DNA of 64,000 nucleotides from Streptomyces sp. Je 1-369 (lineage in GTDB: Bacteria > Actinomycetota > Actinomycetes > Streptomycetales > Streptomycetaceae). A program made the position numbers and the translations under genes. The stretch lies in contig NZ_CP101750.1 in NCBI RefSeq assembly GCF_026810505.1, positions 8,048,515 to 8,112,514 of the forward strand. Reading direction: 5' to 3'. This document shows, piece after piece, positions 1 to 8,044 of this stretch; the first letter of the stretch is position 1, and each line of letters begins with the position of its first letter. A model generated the notes under the pieces. The model was not told where the DNA came from. It saw only the letters and a program-made list of their open reading frames with translations, and did no database searches.

Positions 1-215
1 AAGAACCGGTCCGAGAAGCGCAGCTGGAACAGGCTGGGGGCGCGGCGGAACGGTACCCGCTCGACGTACCGCGGCACCGGCAGCATCCCGCGCTCCCCGA
101 TGAGCGCCCGGAACTGCAGGGCGGCACCGAGGAACGCCATCACGTAGAGCACGGCCAGGGCCCGCTGGAAGATCAGCCGACTCAGCCAGTACGCATCCGC
201 CGTGAACCACTCCAC
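1..215 (-). CDS. lipase maturation factor family protein (partial, N-terminus)
   Basis: The minus strand reads from a GTG at 213-215 through an open frame to the left edge, so only about 71 N-terminal residues are present. The segment begins VEWFTADAYWLSRLIFQRAL, continues with a hydrophobic stretch (ALAVLYVMAFLGAALQFRAL) and then ERGMLPVPRY, followed by FRRAPSLFQLRFSDR. This order, a membrane helix followed by a GERG-LLPVP element, is typical of lipase maturation factor (LMF1-like) membrane proteins of actinomycetes. An ATG at 221-223 lies in another frame and does not give this protein. The gene diverges from the DUF6777 lipoprotein gene. The function in Streptomyces is not established; family assignment rests on the N-terminus only. 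Confidence 0.72.
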   Translation of the reverse strand, partial: MEWFTADAYWLSRLIFQRALAVLYVMAFLGAALQFRALIGERGMLPVPRYVERVPFRRAPSLFQLRFSDRF

Positions 216-358
216 GGCTCCATTGTGCTGCCGACCAGGGTTTTCCGTGCGGCGACCGGGCCGCACGCCCGGCTTGCGAGCCCGCAGGAACCCCCGCAGA
301 CAATGGCGGAACACCCCCGTCCGCGGGGGCACACTGCACGGCAACGGCGGGAGAACCG

Positions 359-1507
359 GTGCGCACACCCACCAGGACGCACGCGATCGTCTTCGCGATA
401 TCCGCGGCCCTAGCGGTAGCGGGCTGTTCGGGCGACGGCGACAAGAAGACCGCTGACGGCGGCAGCGAGCTGTTCATGCAGCCGGTCGCCGCCCAGGGCC
501 CCGATCCGTTCACCGAGTCCACCGCGGAGACCGCCGCCTCCCCGCCGCCCGTCACCCGTTCGCCGCAGCCGTCGCCCACCGGATCGGCGACCCCGCAGGG
601 CACTCGCTCCATCCCGGGCGGTACGCCGGGTCTTTACGGCGGTACGCACAACGTCGGCAGCTGTGACATCGACCAGCAGGTGCGCTTCCTCACCGCCGAC
701 CCGGCGAAGGCACGCGCGTTCGCGCAGGCCTCCGACATCGACGAGGCCGCCGTCCCGGGCTATCTGCGCGGGCTGACGCCCGTCGTGCTGCGGGCCGACA
801 CCCGCGTCACCAACCACGGGTTCCGTGGCGGCTCGCCCACGAGCTTCCAGTCCGTCCTGCAGACGGGCACGGCCGTCCTCGTCGACGACCGGGGCCTGCC
901 GCGGGTCCGCTGCGCGTGCGGCAACCCGCTGAAGCCGCCGGTCGCCTTCGAGAGCTCGCCCCGGCACAACGGGCGGGCGTGGAGCGGGTATCAGCCGACG
1001 CGGGTCGTCGTGGTGACCCCGGCGCCGCAGCCGATTGTCAACATCACCATCGTGAACATCGTCAACAACACCTGGATCGAGCGGAAGACCGGCGACGGGA
1101 AGGCGCACCACGACCGTCCGACCAAGCCGCCGACCCCCACCCCCACGCCGACCCCCACGCCGACGACGCCGAGCCCGACGTCTCCGTCCCCGTCCAGCCC
1201 GACACCCACGGATCCGGACGAAACCACCCCGGACGAGACCGAGCCCGACGAGACGAGCCCCGATCAAACGAGCCCGGACGAGACGGACCCGGACGAGACC
1301 GGCTCCGGTCAGACCGTTCCGGACGGGACGAGCCCCGACGAAACCAGTCCTGACGAGACGAGTCCGGAAGGGACCAGTCCTGACGCATCCAGTCCGGACG
1401 AGGGCGGCGGTGACTCGCCGACCGACTGCCCCACCCGGACGGGCATGCCCGCGGACCCCGCGTCACCGGCCCCGCCCGGCTGCGCGTCGCCGGTGCTGCC
1501 CTCGTAG
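359..1507 (+). CDS. DUF6777-type secreted lipoprotein with Pro/Thr/Asp-rich tail
   Basis: A 382-residue protein starting at GTG 359, preceded by GGGAGAA. The N-terminus has a basic start, a hydrophobic core and a lipobox (LAVAGC), so it should be lipid-anchored outside the membrane. The middle part (about residues 35-230) has the ELFMQPVAAQGPDPFTESTA and GLYGGTHNVGSCD elements that I associate with DUF6777 proteins of Streptomyces. From about residue 255 the protein becomes low-complexity: a PTPTPTP stretch and then an acidic Ser-Pro-Asp-Glu-Thr repeat encoded at roughly 1210-1400, a likely wall-spanning stalk. No enzymatic motif is visible. It is not obviously part of the peptide cluster that follows. 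Confidence 0.8.
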   Translation: MRTPTRTHAIVFAISAALAVAGCSGDGDKKTADGGSELFMQPVAAQGPDPFTESTAETAASPPPVTRSPQPSPTGSATPQGTRSIPGGTPGLYGGTHNVGSCDIDQQVRFLTADPAKARAFAQASDIDEAAVPGYLRGLTPVVLRADTRVTNHGFRGGSPTSFQSVLQTGTAVLVDDRGLPRVRCACGNPLKPPVAFESSPRHNGRAWSGYQPTRVVVVTPAPQPIVNITIVNIVNNTWIERKTGDGKAHHDRPTKPPTPTPTPTPTPTTPSPTSPSPSSPTPTDPDETTPDETEPDETSPDQTSPDETDPDETGSGQTVPDGTSPDETSPDETSPEGTSPDASSPDEGGGDSPTDCPTRTGMPADPASPAPPGCASPVLPS

Positions 1508-1891
1508 GGGCGAGCCATACCGGTCAAGCGGCGGGTGAGAGGGCCATGCGGAACGCGCCAATCGTTCCCGGCCCCTCGCGTCGCTGTCGCCCCTGGCGCC
1601 ACGCAAGTCCTTTCCCCGGCTCGCAACCGCGTTCTGATATATCGCCGAGTTCAGTCATCAGGCAAATACGGAAGAGTTTCCGAATGATATGGAGCGGGCG
1701 GGTCCGATTGGTTGGGGAGTGGCGCATTCACGTCGGTTATGGCGTGGCATTGAGTCAAATGGCGCTGGTAGTTGATTTTCATATATGGCAGAGTCGTCCG
1801 TCGGGTGGCCGGTCAAGTCCAAGGAATTGATCCAGCCGGTCTTCCGGTCGCCCCGAGGACCAGCCGTCAGCCGCGGGGGAGAAGTCGGCTC
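1508..1891. promoter_or_regulatory. intergenic leader of the LAL regulator gene
   Basis: No convincing gene is visible in these 384 bp. The stretch from about 1635 to 1800 is clearly richer in A+T than its surroundings (for example TGATATATCG and TTTTCATATATGG), as expected for a regulatory region. It contains a small inverted repeat, CGGAA-N4-TTCCG (1669-1682). At 1817-1845 there is a half-preserved version of the StrR-type operator seen elsewhere: the left arm begins GTCCAAG, spacing is 11, and the right arm starts CGGT but then diverges. It ends about 46 bp before the ATG at 1892. I cannot place a promoter with confidence. Confidence 0.4.
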
Positions 1892-4777
1892 ATGAACTTG
1901 GTGGAACGTGGTGAAGAACTTTCGGTCATGGAACACATGCTCGACTCAACCGAGAGCGGGCATGGCGGCGTCCTTCTGGTGAGCGGCGCCGTCGCCAGCG
2001 GCAAAACCGCGCTGCTGCGGGCCTTCGGCTCGCGCGTCACCTCAAGAGGAGCACTGTATCTGCAGGCCACGGCGTCCGGCGCGGAGACGGACCTGCCCCT
2101 CGGCGTCATGGGGCAACTGCTTCTCGGTGCCGGTCTGCACGGCGCGGACGCGCGTCGGGCGGCACAGCTCGTGGACCTCGTCGCGGGCTCGGCCCGCTCA
2201 CGAAGGGACGCCGGAGAACGGCCCGCGGTGGCGATGGACGAGATTCCCGAGCTCTGCGGACTGTTGCTCGAAAAAGCCAGGGAAATGCCCCTGGTGCTCA
2301 GTATCGACGATGTGCAGCACGCCGACGAGGACTCGCTCGAATGCCTCCTCTACCTGTCACGTCGACTGGCCGTGAGCCGCATTCTGGTCGTGCTGGGAGA
2401 GAACAGCGACTTCCTGGCGGGCAATACGCGATTGCGCGTCGGTTTACTGCGGCTGCCCGGCTGCCGGAATATCAGGCTCAGCCCGCTCCGGCGGTCCGGA
2501 GTCGCAGAAATGATCTCTGTATTCGATGCGTCGGGGTGGGGAACGCGCAAGCTCGTCCCCGAACTGCTCCACAAGGGCGGCGGCAGCCCGCTCCTGACCC
2601 GGGCGCTCATCGAGGACCACCTCGCCGCGGGCGACGCGGGCGCCGCGGGCGTCCGCTCCGGCGAACCCGTACCGGGCGAATCCTTCGTACGGGCCGTCGC
2701 CACCTGCCTCTACCGCAGCGACCTCGCCACCCGCCGCACCGCGTGGGCGCTGGCGGTCGCGGGCCCCGACATGTCGCTCGCCGAACTCGTGGAGGTCCTC
2801 GGGGCCAGCAGGGAATCGCTTCTGCGCAGCCTGCGCGCGCTGAACGGGGCGGGTCTCCTCGACGCGGGCTGGTTCCGGCACGACGCCGGGCGCGCCGCGG
2901 TCCTGAGAAGCCTGGAGCCCGCCGACCGCGTCCGCGTCGAGGCCCGCTGCGCCCGGGTCCTGCACGAGCACGGAGCGGCCGCGCCCGCGGTCGTACGGCA
3001 CCTGATCGCGGCCGGGACGGTCGACGCGCCCTGGGCGCGCCGCACCCTGATCGAGGCCGCCGAACGGGCCCTCGCCGACGACGAGGTGGACCTCGCCCTC
3101 ACCTGTCTGCGCATCGCCCGCGACACCAGCACCGACGCCCACCAGTCCCTGGAGATACGGGCCGCCCTCACCCGGGCCCTGTGGCGCGTCAACCCGGCCG
3201 GCGTCGCCCAGCACCTGCCCGAACTCACGGCCGCCGCGCTCGACGGAAGGCTCGGCACCCGGCACGCCGACGCGCTCGTCGGCCACCTGCTCTGGTTCGG
3301 CCGCCCGGAACGGGCCCTGGACGTCCTCCGCGCCGTCGAGCGGCAGAGCGCCGCGCAACCCGGCCGGACCGGCACCGGCACACCCCACCGGCACGACTGC
3401 CCGCGCCTCTGGCTGACGTACGCCTATCCGGGCCTCTCCGTCCCCGACTGCGCCGCACCCGGCGGCACACCGGAGCACACGACCGCGCAGGACACCACCC
3501 CGCAGCACGTGGCGGCCCTGGCCCGCAGCCCGCACCAGCGGGCCGCGAGCCTGGTGAAGTCGCTCCTCGAAGGGCCGGGGAAGGACGTGGTGGTCAGGGC
3601 CGAACAGATCCTGCAGAGCACCCGGCTCGACGACGACACCGTGACGGCGCTCCTCGTCGCCGTCGACTCCCTGCTCCTCGCCGACCGGCTCGAGGCGGCG
3701 GCCTTCTGGTGCGAGACGCTGATCAACGAGGCGGCCGAACGGCGAGCGCCCCTGTGGCAGGCGCTGCTGGCCGCGGCGCGGGCCCGCATCGAGCTCAGGG
3801 TGGGCGCGCTCACCACCGCACGGAAGCTGGCACGTTCGGCGCTCGCGCTCGTACCGGCGGACGGGTGGGGCGTGGCCGTCGCCGCGCCCGTCGCCACCGC
3901 GCTGTTCACCGGCACCCTCATGGGGAGGCTCGACGAGGCGGCGGCGCAACTCGCCGTACCCGTACCGGACGCGGCCTTCCAGACGACCGACGGCCTGCTC
4001 TACCTCCGCGCCCGCGGCCACTACTACCTCGCCGCGGGACGGCCCTATGCCGCCCTGGACGACTTCCTCACCTGCGGGGATCTCATGCGCCGCCGCCGGT
4101 TCGACCTGCCCGCGCTGGTCCCCTGGCGCACCGACGCCGCCGAGGCGCATCTGTCGCTCGGCGACCGCGAGCGCGCCCGCGCCCTCGCCGAGGAGCAACT
4201 CGCCCTGGCGGGCGGGCGGGGCGGCTGGGTGCGCGCCGTATCGCTGCGCGTGCTCGCCGGCACGCTGAAGGCGGCGCACCGTCCTGCGCTGCTCGGCGAG
4301 GCCGTCGAGATCCTGCGGGACCGCGGACACCGCGTCGAACTCGTCCGTGCCATCGACGAGTTGGCCCGGACGCAGCGCGAGCTCGGGAAGGTCGGTCAGG
4401 CCAGGGCCCTGGCCCGCAAGGCGCAGCAGCTGGCGGGGGAGTGCGGCATGCCGGTGCCGCCGTCCGCGGCCGACACGGGTAGCCCGCACCCGGCCGAGCA
4501 GCCGTGGTCGGCCGGGAACCGCCGACATCCCGACGAACTCAGCAACGCCGAATTCCGTGTGGCCACGCTCGCCGTCCGAGGTCACACCAACCGCCAGATC
4601 GCCGACAAGCTCTGCATCACCATCAGTACCGTCGAACAGCACCTGACGCGTGCCTACCGCAAACTCGCCGTCCAGCGGCGCGCGGACCTCGCGGCCAAGA
4701 TCGGCCCGGTCACGGGACCGGGCGACGACGAGGAACCCGCGACACACGACGCCTGCGACCGGCTGCACGTGGGCTGA
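1892..4777 (+). CDS. LAL-family (large ATP-binding LuxR) transcriptional regulator
   Basis: A 961-residue regulator. ATG 1892 is chosen because GGGGGAGAAG lies upstream and the protein then starts with the usual N-terminal signature (LVERGEELSVME). A Walker A motif (GAVASGKT, about residues 31-38) and a Walker B motif (LVLSIDDVQHAD, about residue 134) form the AAA/NTPase module. A long helical, TPR-like middle follows. The C-terminus (about residues 885-945) is a LuxR helix-turn-helix: LSNAEFRVATLAVRGHTNRQIA followed by STVEQHLTRAYRKL. LAL proteins are frequent pathway-specific activators in actinomycete antibiotic clusters. Its position beside the decayed two-component system, the DAHP synthase and the StrR activator suggests control of the Hpg/Dpg peptide cluster; that role is inferred. 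Confidence 0.88.
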   Translation: MNLVERGEELSVMEHMLDSTESGHGGVLLVSGAVASGKTALLRAFGSRVTSRGALYLQATASGAETDLPLGVMGQLLLGAGLHGADARRAAQLVDLVAGSARSRRDAGERPAVAMDEIPELCGLLLEKAREMPLVLSIDDVQHADEDSLECLLYLSRRLAVSRILVVLGENSDFLAGNTRLRVGLLRLPGCRNIRLSPLRRSGVAEMISVFDASGWGTRKLVPELLHKGGGSPLLTRALIEDHLAAGDAGAAGVRSGEPVPGESFVRAVATCLYRSDLATRRTAWALAVAGPDMSLAELVEVLGASRESLLRSLRALNGAGLLDAGWFRHDAGRAAVLRSLEPADRVRVEARCARVLHEHGAAAPAVVRHLIAAGTVDAPWARRTLIEAAERALADDEVDLALTCLRIARDTSTDAHQSLEIRAALTRALWRVNPAGVAQHLPELTAAALDGRLGTRHADALVGHLLWFGRPERALDVLRAVERQSAAQPGRTGTGTPHRHDCPRLWLTYAYPGLSVPDCAAPGGTPEHTTAQDTTPQHVAALARSPHQRAASLVKSLLEGPGKDVVVRAEQILQSTRLDDDTVTALLVAVDSLLLADRLEAAAFWCETLINEAAERRAPLWQALLAAARARIELRVGALTTARKLARSALALVPADGWGVAVAAPVATALFTGTLMGRLDEAAAQLAVPVPDAAFQTTDGLLYLRARGHYYLAAGRPYAALDDFLTCGDLMRRRRFDLPALVPWRTDAAEAHLSLGDRERARALAEEQLALAGGRGGWVRAVSLRVLAGTLKAAHRPALLGEAVEILRDRGHRVELVRAIDELARTQRELGKVGQARALARKAQQLAGECGMPVPPSAADTGSPHPAEQPWSAGNRRHPDELSNAEFRVATLAVRGHTNRQIADKLCITISTVEQHLTRAYRKLAVQRRADLAAKIGPVTGPGDDEEPATHDACDRLHVG

Positions 4778-4888
4778 TGGCCGGACAACGTTCATGTGTC
4801 CGTCTCCCCCTCGGTGAGGCCGTGGCTGCCGTTGCGGTGACGCGGTTCCGTTTCTACGCGGCAGGCGGTCACACCGCGGTCCGAAGAT

Positions 4889-4905
4889 CTGTGACCGGCA
4901 CACAG
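4889..4905. repeat. inverted repeat CTGTG-N7-CACAG
   Basis: A perfect 5-bp inverted repeat with a 7-nt spacer, in the 210-bp gap between the LAL gene and the response-regulator remnant. Its left half contains the same TGTGACCGG as the downstream element at 4927-4945, so it may be an additional weak recognition site for the same regulator. Position and sequence are observed; the function is inferred. Confidence 0.35.
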
Positions 4906-4926
4906 GAACGCCCCGCACGAGCCCGC

Positions 4927-4945
4927 GCTGTGACCGGTGCGTGAC
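4927..4945 (+). promoter_or_regulatory. GTGAC direct-repeat element upstream of the decayed two-component system
   Basis: The 19-mer GCTGTGACCGGTGCGTGAC contains two GTGAC half-sites 11 bp apart and ends 42 bp before the remnant response-regulator start. A 17-of-19 match occurs at 49934-49952, at nearly the same distance before the intact paralogous response-regulator gene. Direct repeats one helical turn apart are the usual binding arrangement for OmpR-type regulators, so this is probably the autoregulatory operator kept from the duplication. Binding is inferred. Confidence 0.6.
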
Positions 4946-4987
4946 GGACGTTCGGGCACCGTGGACTTCATGATCAGCTCCGTCCCG

Positions 4988-5286
4988 ATGAGGGTCCTGG
5001 TCGTCGCGGACCACGCCGAGCTCGCCCGCTCGGTGGCGCGGGTGTCGCGCCGCGCGGGCATGGTGGTCGACGTCGTCCGTGACGGTGCCGTCGCCGTCGC
5101 CCGCACCTCGGCGACCGACTACGACGTGCTCGTGCTCGGCCGGGACCTGCCCAAGGAGTTCTCGGTCCTGGAGTACCTGCTCGCGGCCCAGGGCCGTGTC
5201 GTACCGGCCGAAGAGCTCTTGGACCGGGTGTGGGACGAGGCGACGTACCCGTTCACCACCACCGTCAAGGCGAATTTGAGGGGCCC
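4988..5286 (+). pseudogene. OmpR-family response regulator remnant (internal deletion, truncated)
   Basis: The reading frame begins MRVLVVADHAELARSVARVS and matches the N-terminal receiver of the intact regulator at 50001-50654. After LVLGRDLP it jumps directly to KEFSVLEYLLAAQGRVV, which in the intact copy lies 97 codons further on, so the second half of the receiver, the linker and the first part of the winged helix are gone. The Asp expected to be phosphorylated (VLDRDLP in the paralogue) is Gly here. The match ends after TTTVKAN at about 5277, within the recognition helix, and the frame then runs out of phase under the kinase gene to a stop at 5680. The product cannot be a working response regulator. 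Confidence 0.85.
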
Positions 5287-6534
5287 ATGCACCTGCCCTC
5301 GCGGCGTGCGGGCGTACGCCTCACGCTGCTGTACGGCGCGCTGCTCGTCGCCTCCGGCGCGGTCCTGCTCGCGCTCACGTATCTGCTCGTCGCCCGGTTC
5401 CCCGCGGACCGCGTCCTCGTGGACGGGGTGGAAGCGGGCGGGGGAGCGGGGGCGGACGCGGGAACCGGGCGCTCCGGCGGAGGGTTGCCCGGTGTGCGGC
5501 CCGCGGCTCGCTCCGGCGACGTCTTCGCGCAGCTCCAGGAACAGGCGGTCGGTCAGCACACGGACCAGTTGCGGCAGTTGCTCGTGCAGTCGGGTGTCGC
5601 ACTCGCCGTCATGCTGGTGGTCTCGGCCGTCCTCGGGGGCCTGGTCGCCCGGCGTGTGCTGCGCCCGCTGCGGGCGATGACCGGCACCGTCCGGCACATC
5701 TCGGCGCACACCCTCCACGAGCGGCTGGCCGTCCAGGGCCCGGCCGACGAGCTCAAGGAGCTGGCCGACACGGTGGACGGGCTCCTCGGCCGCCTGGAAG
5801 CGGCCATCGACTCCCACCGGCGATTCGTCGCCCACGCCGCCCACGCCCTGCACACCCCGCTCCTGCTGGAGCGCGCGCTGCTGCGGAAGACGCTCATCGA
5901 CTGCGACGCCACCGCGGAAACGTTTCGCGGGAGCACCGAGCGGCTCCTGGAGATCAGCGAACGGCAGGCCCGCCTCCTGGAGTCCCTGCTGGCGCTCGCG
6001 GGCAGCCACCGCGGCCTCGTCCACCGCGAGGAGCTGGACCTCGCGCGCCTCGCCGAGTGGGCGCTGCACGTCGCGCGCCCGGAGAGCGAGCGGCGTGGAC
6101 TGCGGGTGACGGCCGCCACCGGGCCCGCGCCCGTCCTGGGTGACCCGGCGCTCGTCCAGCGCCTGGTGGGCTGCCTCGTGGACAACGCGGTGGGCCACAA
6201 CCGCCCCGGCGGACGGGTGGACCTCACCACCGCCGTCCGGGACGGACACGCGGTCATCTCTCTCGCCAACACCGGCGACCGGGTGGCGCCGGACCAGGTG
6301 GACCGGCTCTTCGCGCCCTTCCGGGGCCCGGGCCGCTCGATCGGTGACGGCCACCCCGGCCTCGGCCTGGCGGTCGTGCACGCCATCGCCCTCGCCCACG
6401 AAGCGGGGATCAGCGCCCGCGCCCGCCCGGACGGCGGACTCTCCGTGGAAGTCGCCTTTCCGATACGGACCGGAGATCCACGTAAAGGGGCGGACGATAT
6501 TGGGCAGTTGGACAAGAATGCGGGATTTCATTGA
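5287..6534 (+). CDS. HAMP-type sensor histidine kinase, degenerate paralogue
   Basis: A 415-residue membrane kinase, paralogue of the one at 50659-52092. ATG 5287 follows GAGGGG closely. It has one membrane helix near residues 10-35, a short extracytoplasmic region (about 40-95), a second helix (about 100-130), a HAMP segment (RPLRAMTGTVRHIS), and an H-box region reading AAHALHTPLLLE instead of AAHELRTPLTVE: the His is kept but the following Glu is Ala and the Arg is His. The N-box (LVDNAVGHN) and G-box (GHPGLGLAVV) remain, so ATP binding may persist. Its partner response regulator is broken. It may be an orphan, a phosphatase-defective kinase, or on the way to being lost. Confidence 0.78.
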   Translation: MHLPSRRAGVRLTLLYGALLVASGAVLLALTYLLVARFPADRVLVDGVEAGGGAGADAGTGRSGGGLPGVRPAARSGDVFAQLQEQAVGQHTDQLRQLLVQSGVALAVMLVVSAVLGGLVARRVLRPLRAMTGTVRHISAHTLHERLAVQGPADELKELADTVDGLLGRLEAAIDSHRRFVAHAAHALHTPLLLERALLRKTLIDCDATAETFRGSTERLLEISERQARLLESLLALAGSHRGLVHREELDLARLAEWALHVARPESERRGLRVTAATGPAPVLGDPALVQRLVGCLVDNAVGHNRPGGRVDLTTAVRDGHAVISLANTGDRVAPDQVDRLFAPFRGPGRSIGDGHPGLGLAVVHAIALAHEAGISARARPDGGLSVEVAFPIRTGDPRKGADDIGQLDKNAGFH

Positions 6535-6574
6535 GAAAAACCCTGGTCACCTCCTACCGTGGTCGCCCGACGTA

Positions 6575-6622
6575 ATTCCCCGAAGGGGCCCGCACGACGG
6601 GCCCGAGAGAATTCCGGGGAAT
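6575..6622 (+). other. nested stem-loop in the DAHP synthase leader
   Basis: Two nested perfect stems lie between the kinase stop and the ribosome site of the DAHP synthase gene: outer ATTCCCCG (6575-6582) with CGGGGAAT (6615-6622), inner GGGCCCG (6586-6592) with CGGGCCC (6598-6604) around a CACGA loop. It could end transcription of the decayed two-component system or act as a 5' leader structure of the next gene. No uridine tract and no leader peptide is visible. Confidence 0.5.
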
Positions 6623-6645
6623 ACCCACATGCACGGGAGGAACCC

Positions 6646-7698
6646 TTGGTCGTCGTGATGGCCCCCGAGGCCACGCAGCAGGATGTGGACGCGGTCGTCG
6701 ATCTGGTGCGCACGGCGGGCGGGGACGCGTTCGTCAGCCGGGGCGTGACCCGCACCATCGTCGGGCTCGTCGGGGACGTGGCCGCGTTCGGCGCCCTCAA
6801 CCTCGCCCACCTGCGCGGAGTCCTGGACGTCGTGCGCATCTCGGTGCCGTACAAGCTGGTCAGCAGGGAACACCACCTGGACCGCTCCGTGGTGACCGTG
6901 GCCGGCGTCCCCATCGGCCCGGGCACGCTGACCGTGATCGCGGGCCCCTGCGCGGTGGAGACCGCCTCGCAGACCCTCGCCGCCGCCCGGATGGCCAAGG
7001 CGGCCGGTGCCACGCTGCTCAGGGGCGGCGCCTTCAAACCGCGCACGTCGCCGTACGCCTACCAAGGACTCGGCGAGAGCGGCCTGCGCATCCTCGCCGA
7101 TGTGCGGGAGGAGACGGGGCTGCCCGTGGTGACCGAGGTCATCGACCCGGCCAGCGTCGAACTCGTCGCCCCCTACGCCGACATGCTGCAGATCGGCACC
7201 CGCAACATGCACAACTTCGCCCTCCTCCAGGAGGTGGGCGCGGCAGGCAGGCCCGTGCTCCTCAAGCGCGGCTTCGGCGCCACCGTCGAGGAGTGGCTGA
7301 TGGCCGCCGAGTACATCGCCCAGCGCGGCAACCTCGACATCGTGCTCTGCGAGCGGGGCATCCGCACCTTCGAGACCGCCACCCGCAACACCCTGGACAT
7401 CAGCGCCGTGCCGGTCGTCCAGCGCCTCTCCCACCTGCCGGTGATCGTGGACCCCTCGCACTCGGGAGGCCGCCGCGACCTCGTCCTGCCGCTGACCCGC
7501 GCCGCCCTCGCGGCCGGTGCGGACGGCGTCATGATCGACGTACACCCCGATCCGGGGACCGCGCTCTGCGACGGCGACCAGGCCCTCACCCAGGCGGAGG
7601 TCGACGAGGTGGCGCACGCCGTCGGGGCCCTGTCGCCGCTGATGGGGCGCACCCTGGCGCGGCCCGCCGCCGGTGCGCAGGCCGGTAGGGGTGAATAG
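6646..7698 (+). CDS. aroF: 3-deoxy-7-phosphoheptulonate (DAHP) synthase, type I-beta
   Basis: Condenses phosphoenolpyruvate and erythrose 4-phosphate, the first step of the shikimate pathway. The start is a TTG at 6646: GGGAGGAA lies 5 nt upstream and the protein then opens with MVVVMAPEAT, the usual start of this family; GTG 6655 or ATG 6658 would cut it. Residues 1-75 form the small ferredoxin-like N-terminal domain, followed by the barrel with GPCAVE, RGGAFKPRTSPYAYQG, QIGTRNMHNF, LLKRGF, CERGIRTFE and DPSHSGGRRD. The length of 350 residues is normal. A second, cluster-borne DAHP synthase is common in Hpg-containing peptide clusters and would raise chorismate and prephenate supply for the prephenate dehydrogenase and HmaS encoded 30 kb away. 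Confidence 0.93.
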   Translation: MVVVMAPEATQQDVDAVVDLVRTAGGDAFVSRGVTRTIVGLVGDVAAFGALNLAHLRGVLDVVRISVPYKLVSREHHLDRSVVTVAGVPIGPGTLTVIAGPCAVETASQTLAAARMAKAAGATLLRGGAFKPRTSPYAYQGLGESGLRILADVREETGLPVVTEVIDPASVELVAPYADMLQIGTRNMHNFALLQEVGAAGRPVLLKRGFGATVEEWLMAAEYIAQRGNLDIVLCERGIRTFETATRNTLDISAVPVVQRLSHLPVIVDPSHSGGRRDLVLPLTRAALAAGADGVMIDVHPDPGTALCDGDQALTQAEVDEVAHAVGALSPLMGRTLARPAAGAQAGRGE

Positions 7699-7806
7699 GG
7701 GTGGCGGAGCCCGTGGCGTGCAACTAGTGAGGGGTACCAGGCCGGAAAACGCGTTGTTAAGGTGAACATGCCCGGCCGGGGAAACACATCCCGCGGCCTG
7801 ACGGTA

Positions 7807-7832
7807 CGGATTCCGTGAATTCCCGGAATCCG
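7807..7832. repeat. perfect 8-bp inverted repeat with 10-nt spacer
   Basis: CGGATTCC (7807-7814) and GGAATCCG (7825-7832) are exact inverse complements around a 10-nt spacer that contains GAATTC. With arm centres about 18 bp apart it resembles an operator for a dimeric regulator more than a terminator. It lies about 110 bp after the DAHP synthase stop and 213 bp before the strR-type start. Function unknown. Confidence 0.45.
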
Positions 7833-7848
7833 ATTGCGGTGGTTGAAG

Positions 7849-7889
7849 ACGGCGAAGGGCGCATCCGTGCGCGCCGCACCCTTCGCCGT
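7849..7889 (+). terminator. stem-loop, likely terminator of the DAHP synthase gene
   Basis: An 11-bp perfect stem, ACGGCGAAGGG with CCCTTCGCCGT, around a 19-nt loop. There is no U tract, which is common for actinomycete terminators. It lies 150 bp after the DAHP synthase stop codon and before the strR-type promoter region. Confidence 0.6.
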
Positions 7890-8044
7890 GATCCGGGAGA
7901 ACACACGCCTCCAGAGCGCGCAACGCATTCACTTCAGGGCCCTCGACCAAGGGCGAACGCGTACGCGGAGCGGCGGTGTGGCGTGACCGGTCGGCGTGCC
8001 GGGACACGCGCACGGGGGACATCAGAGCTTGAGGGGGAGTTGAG

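Larger units (their letters stand above)
7699..8044. promoter_or_regulatory. intergenic region between DAHP synthase and strR-type gene
   Basis: I see no gene in this 346-bp gap. It holds two secondary-structure elements that are listed separately: an inverted repeat at 7807-7832 and a strong stem-loop at 7849-7889. The remaining 150 bp before the TTG at 8045 should carry the promoter of the StrR-type gene. No copy of the GTCCAAGTG operator is present here, so there is no sign of direct autoregulation through that motif. Confidence 0.45.
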
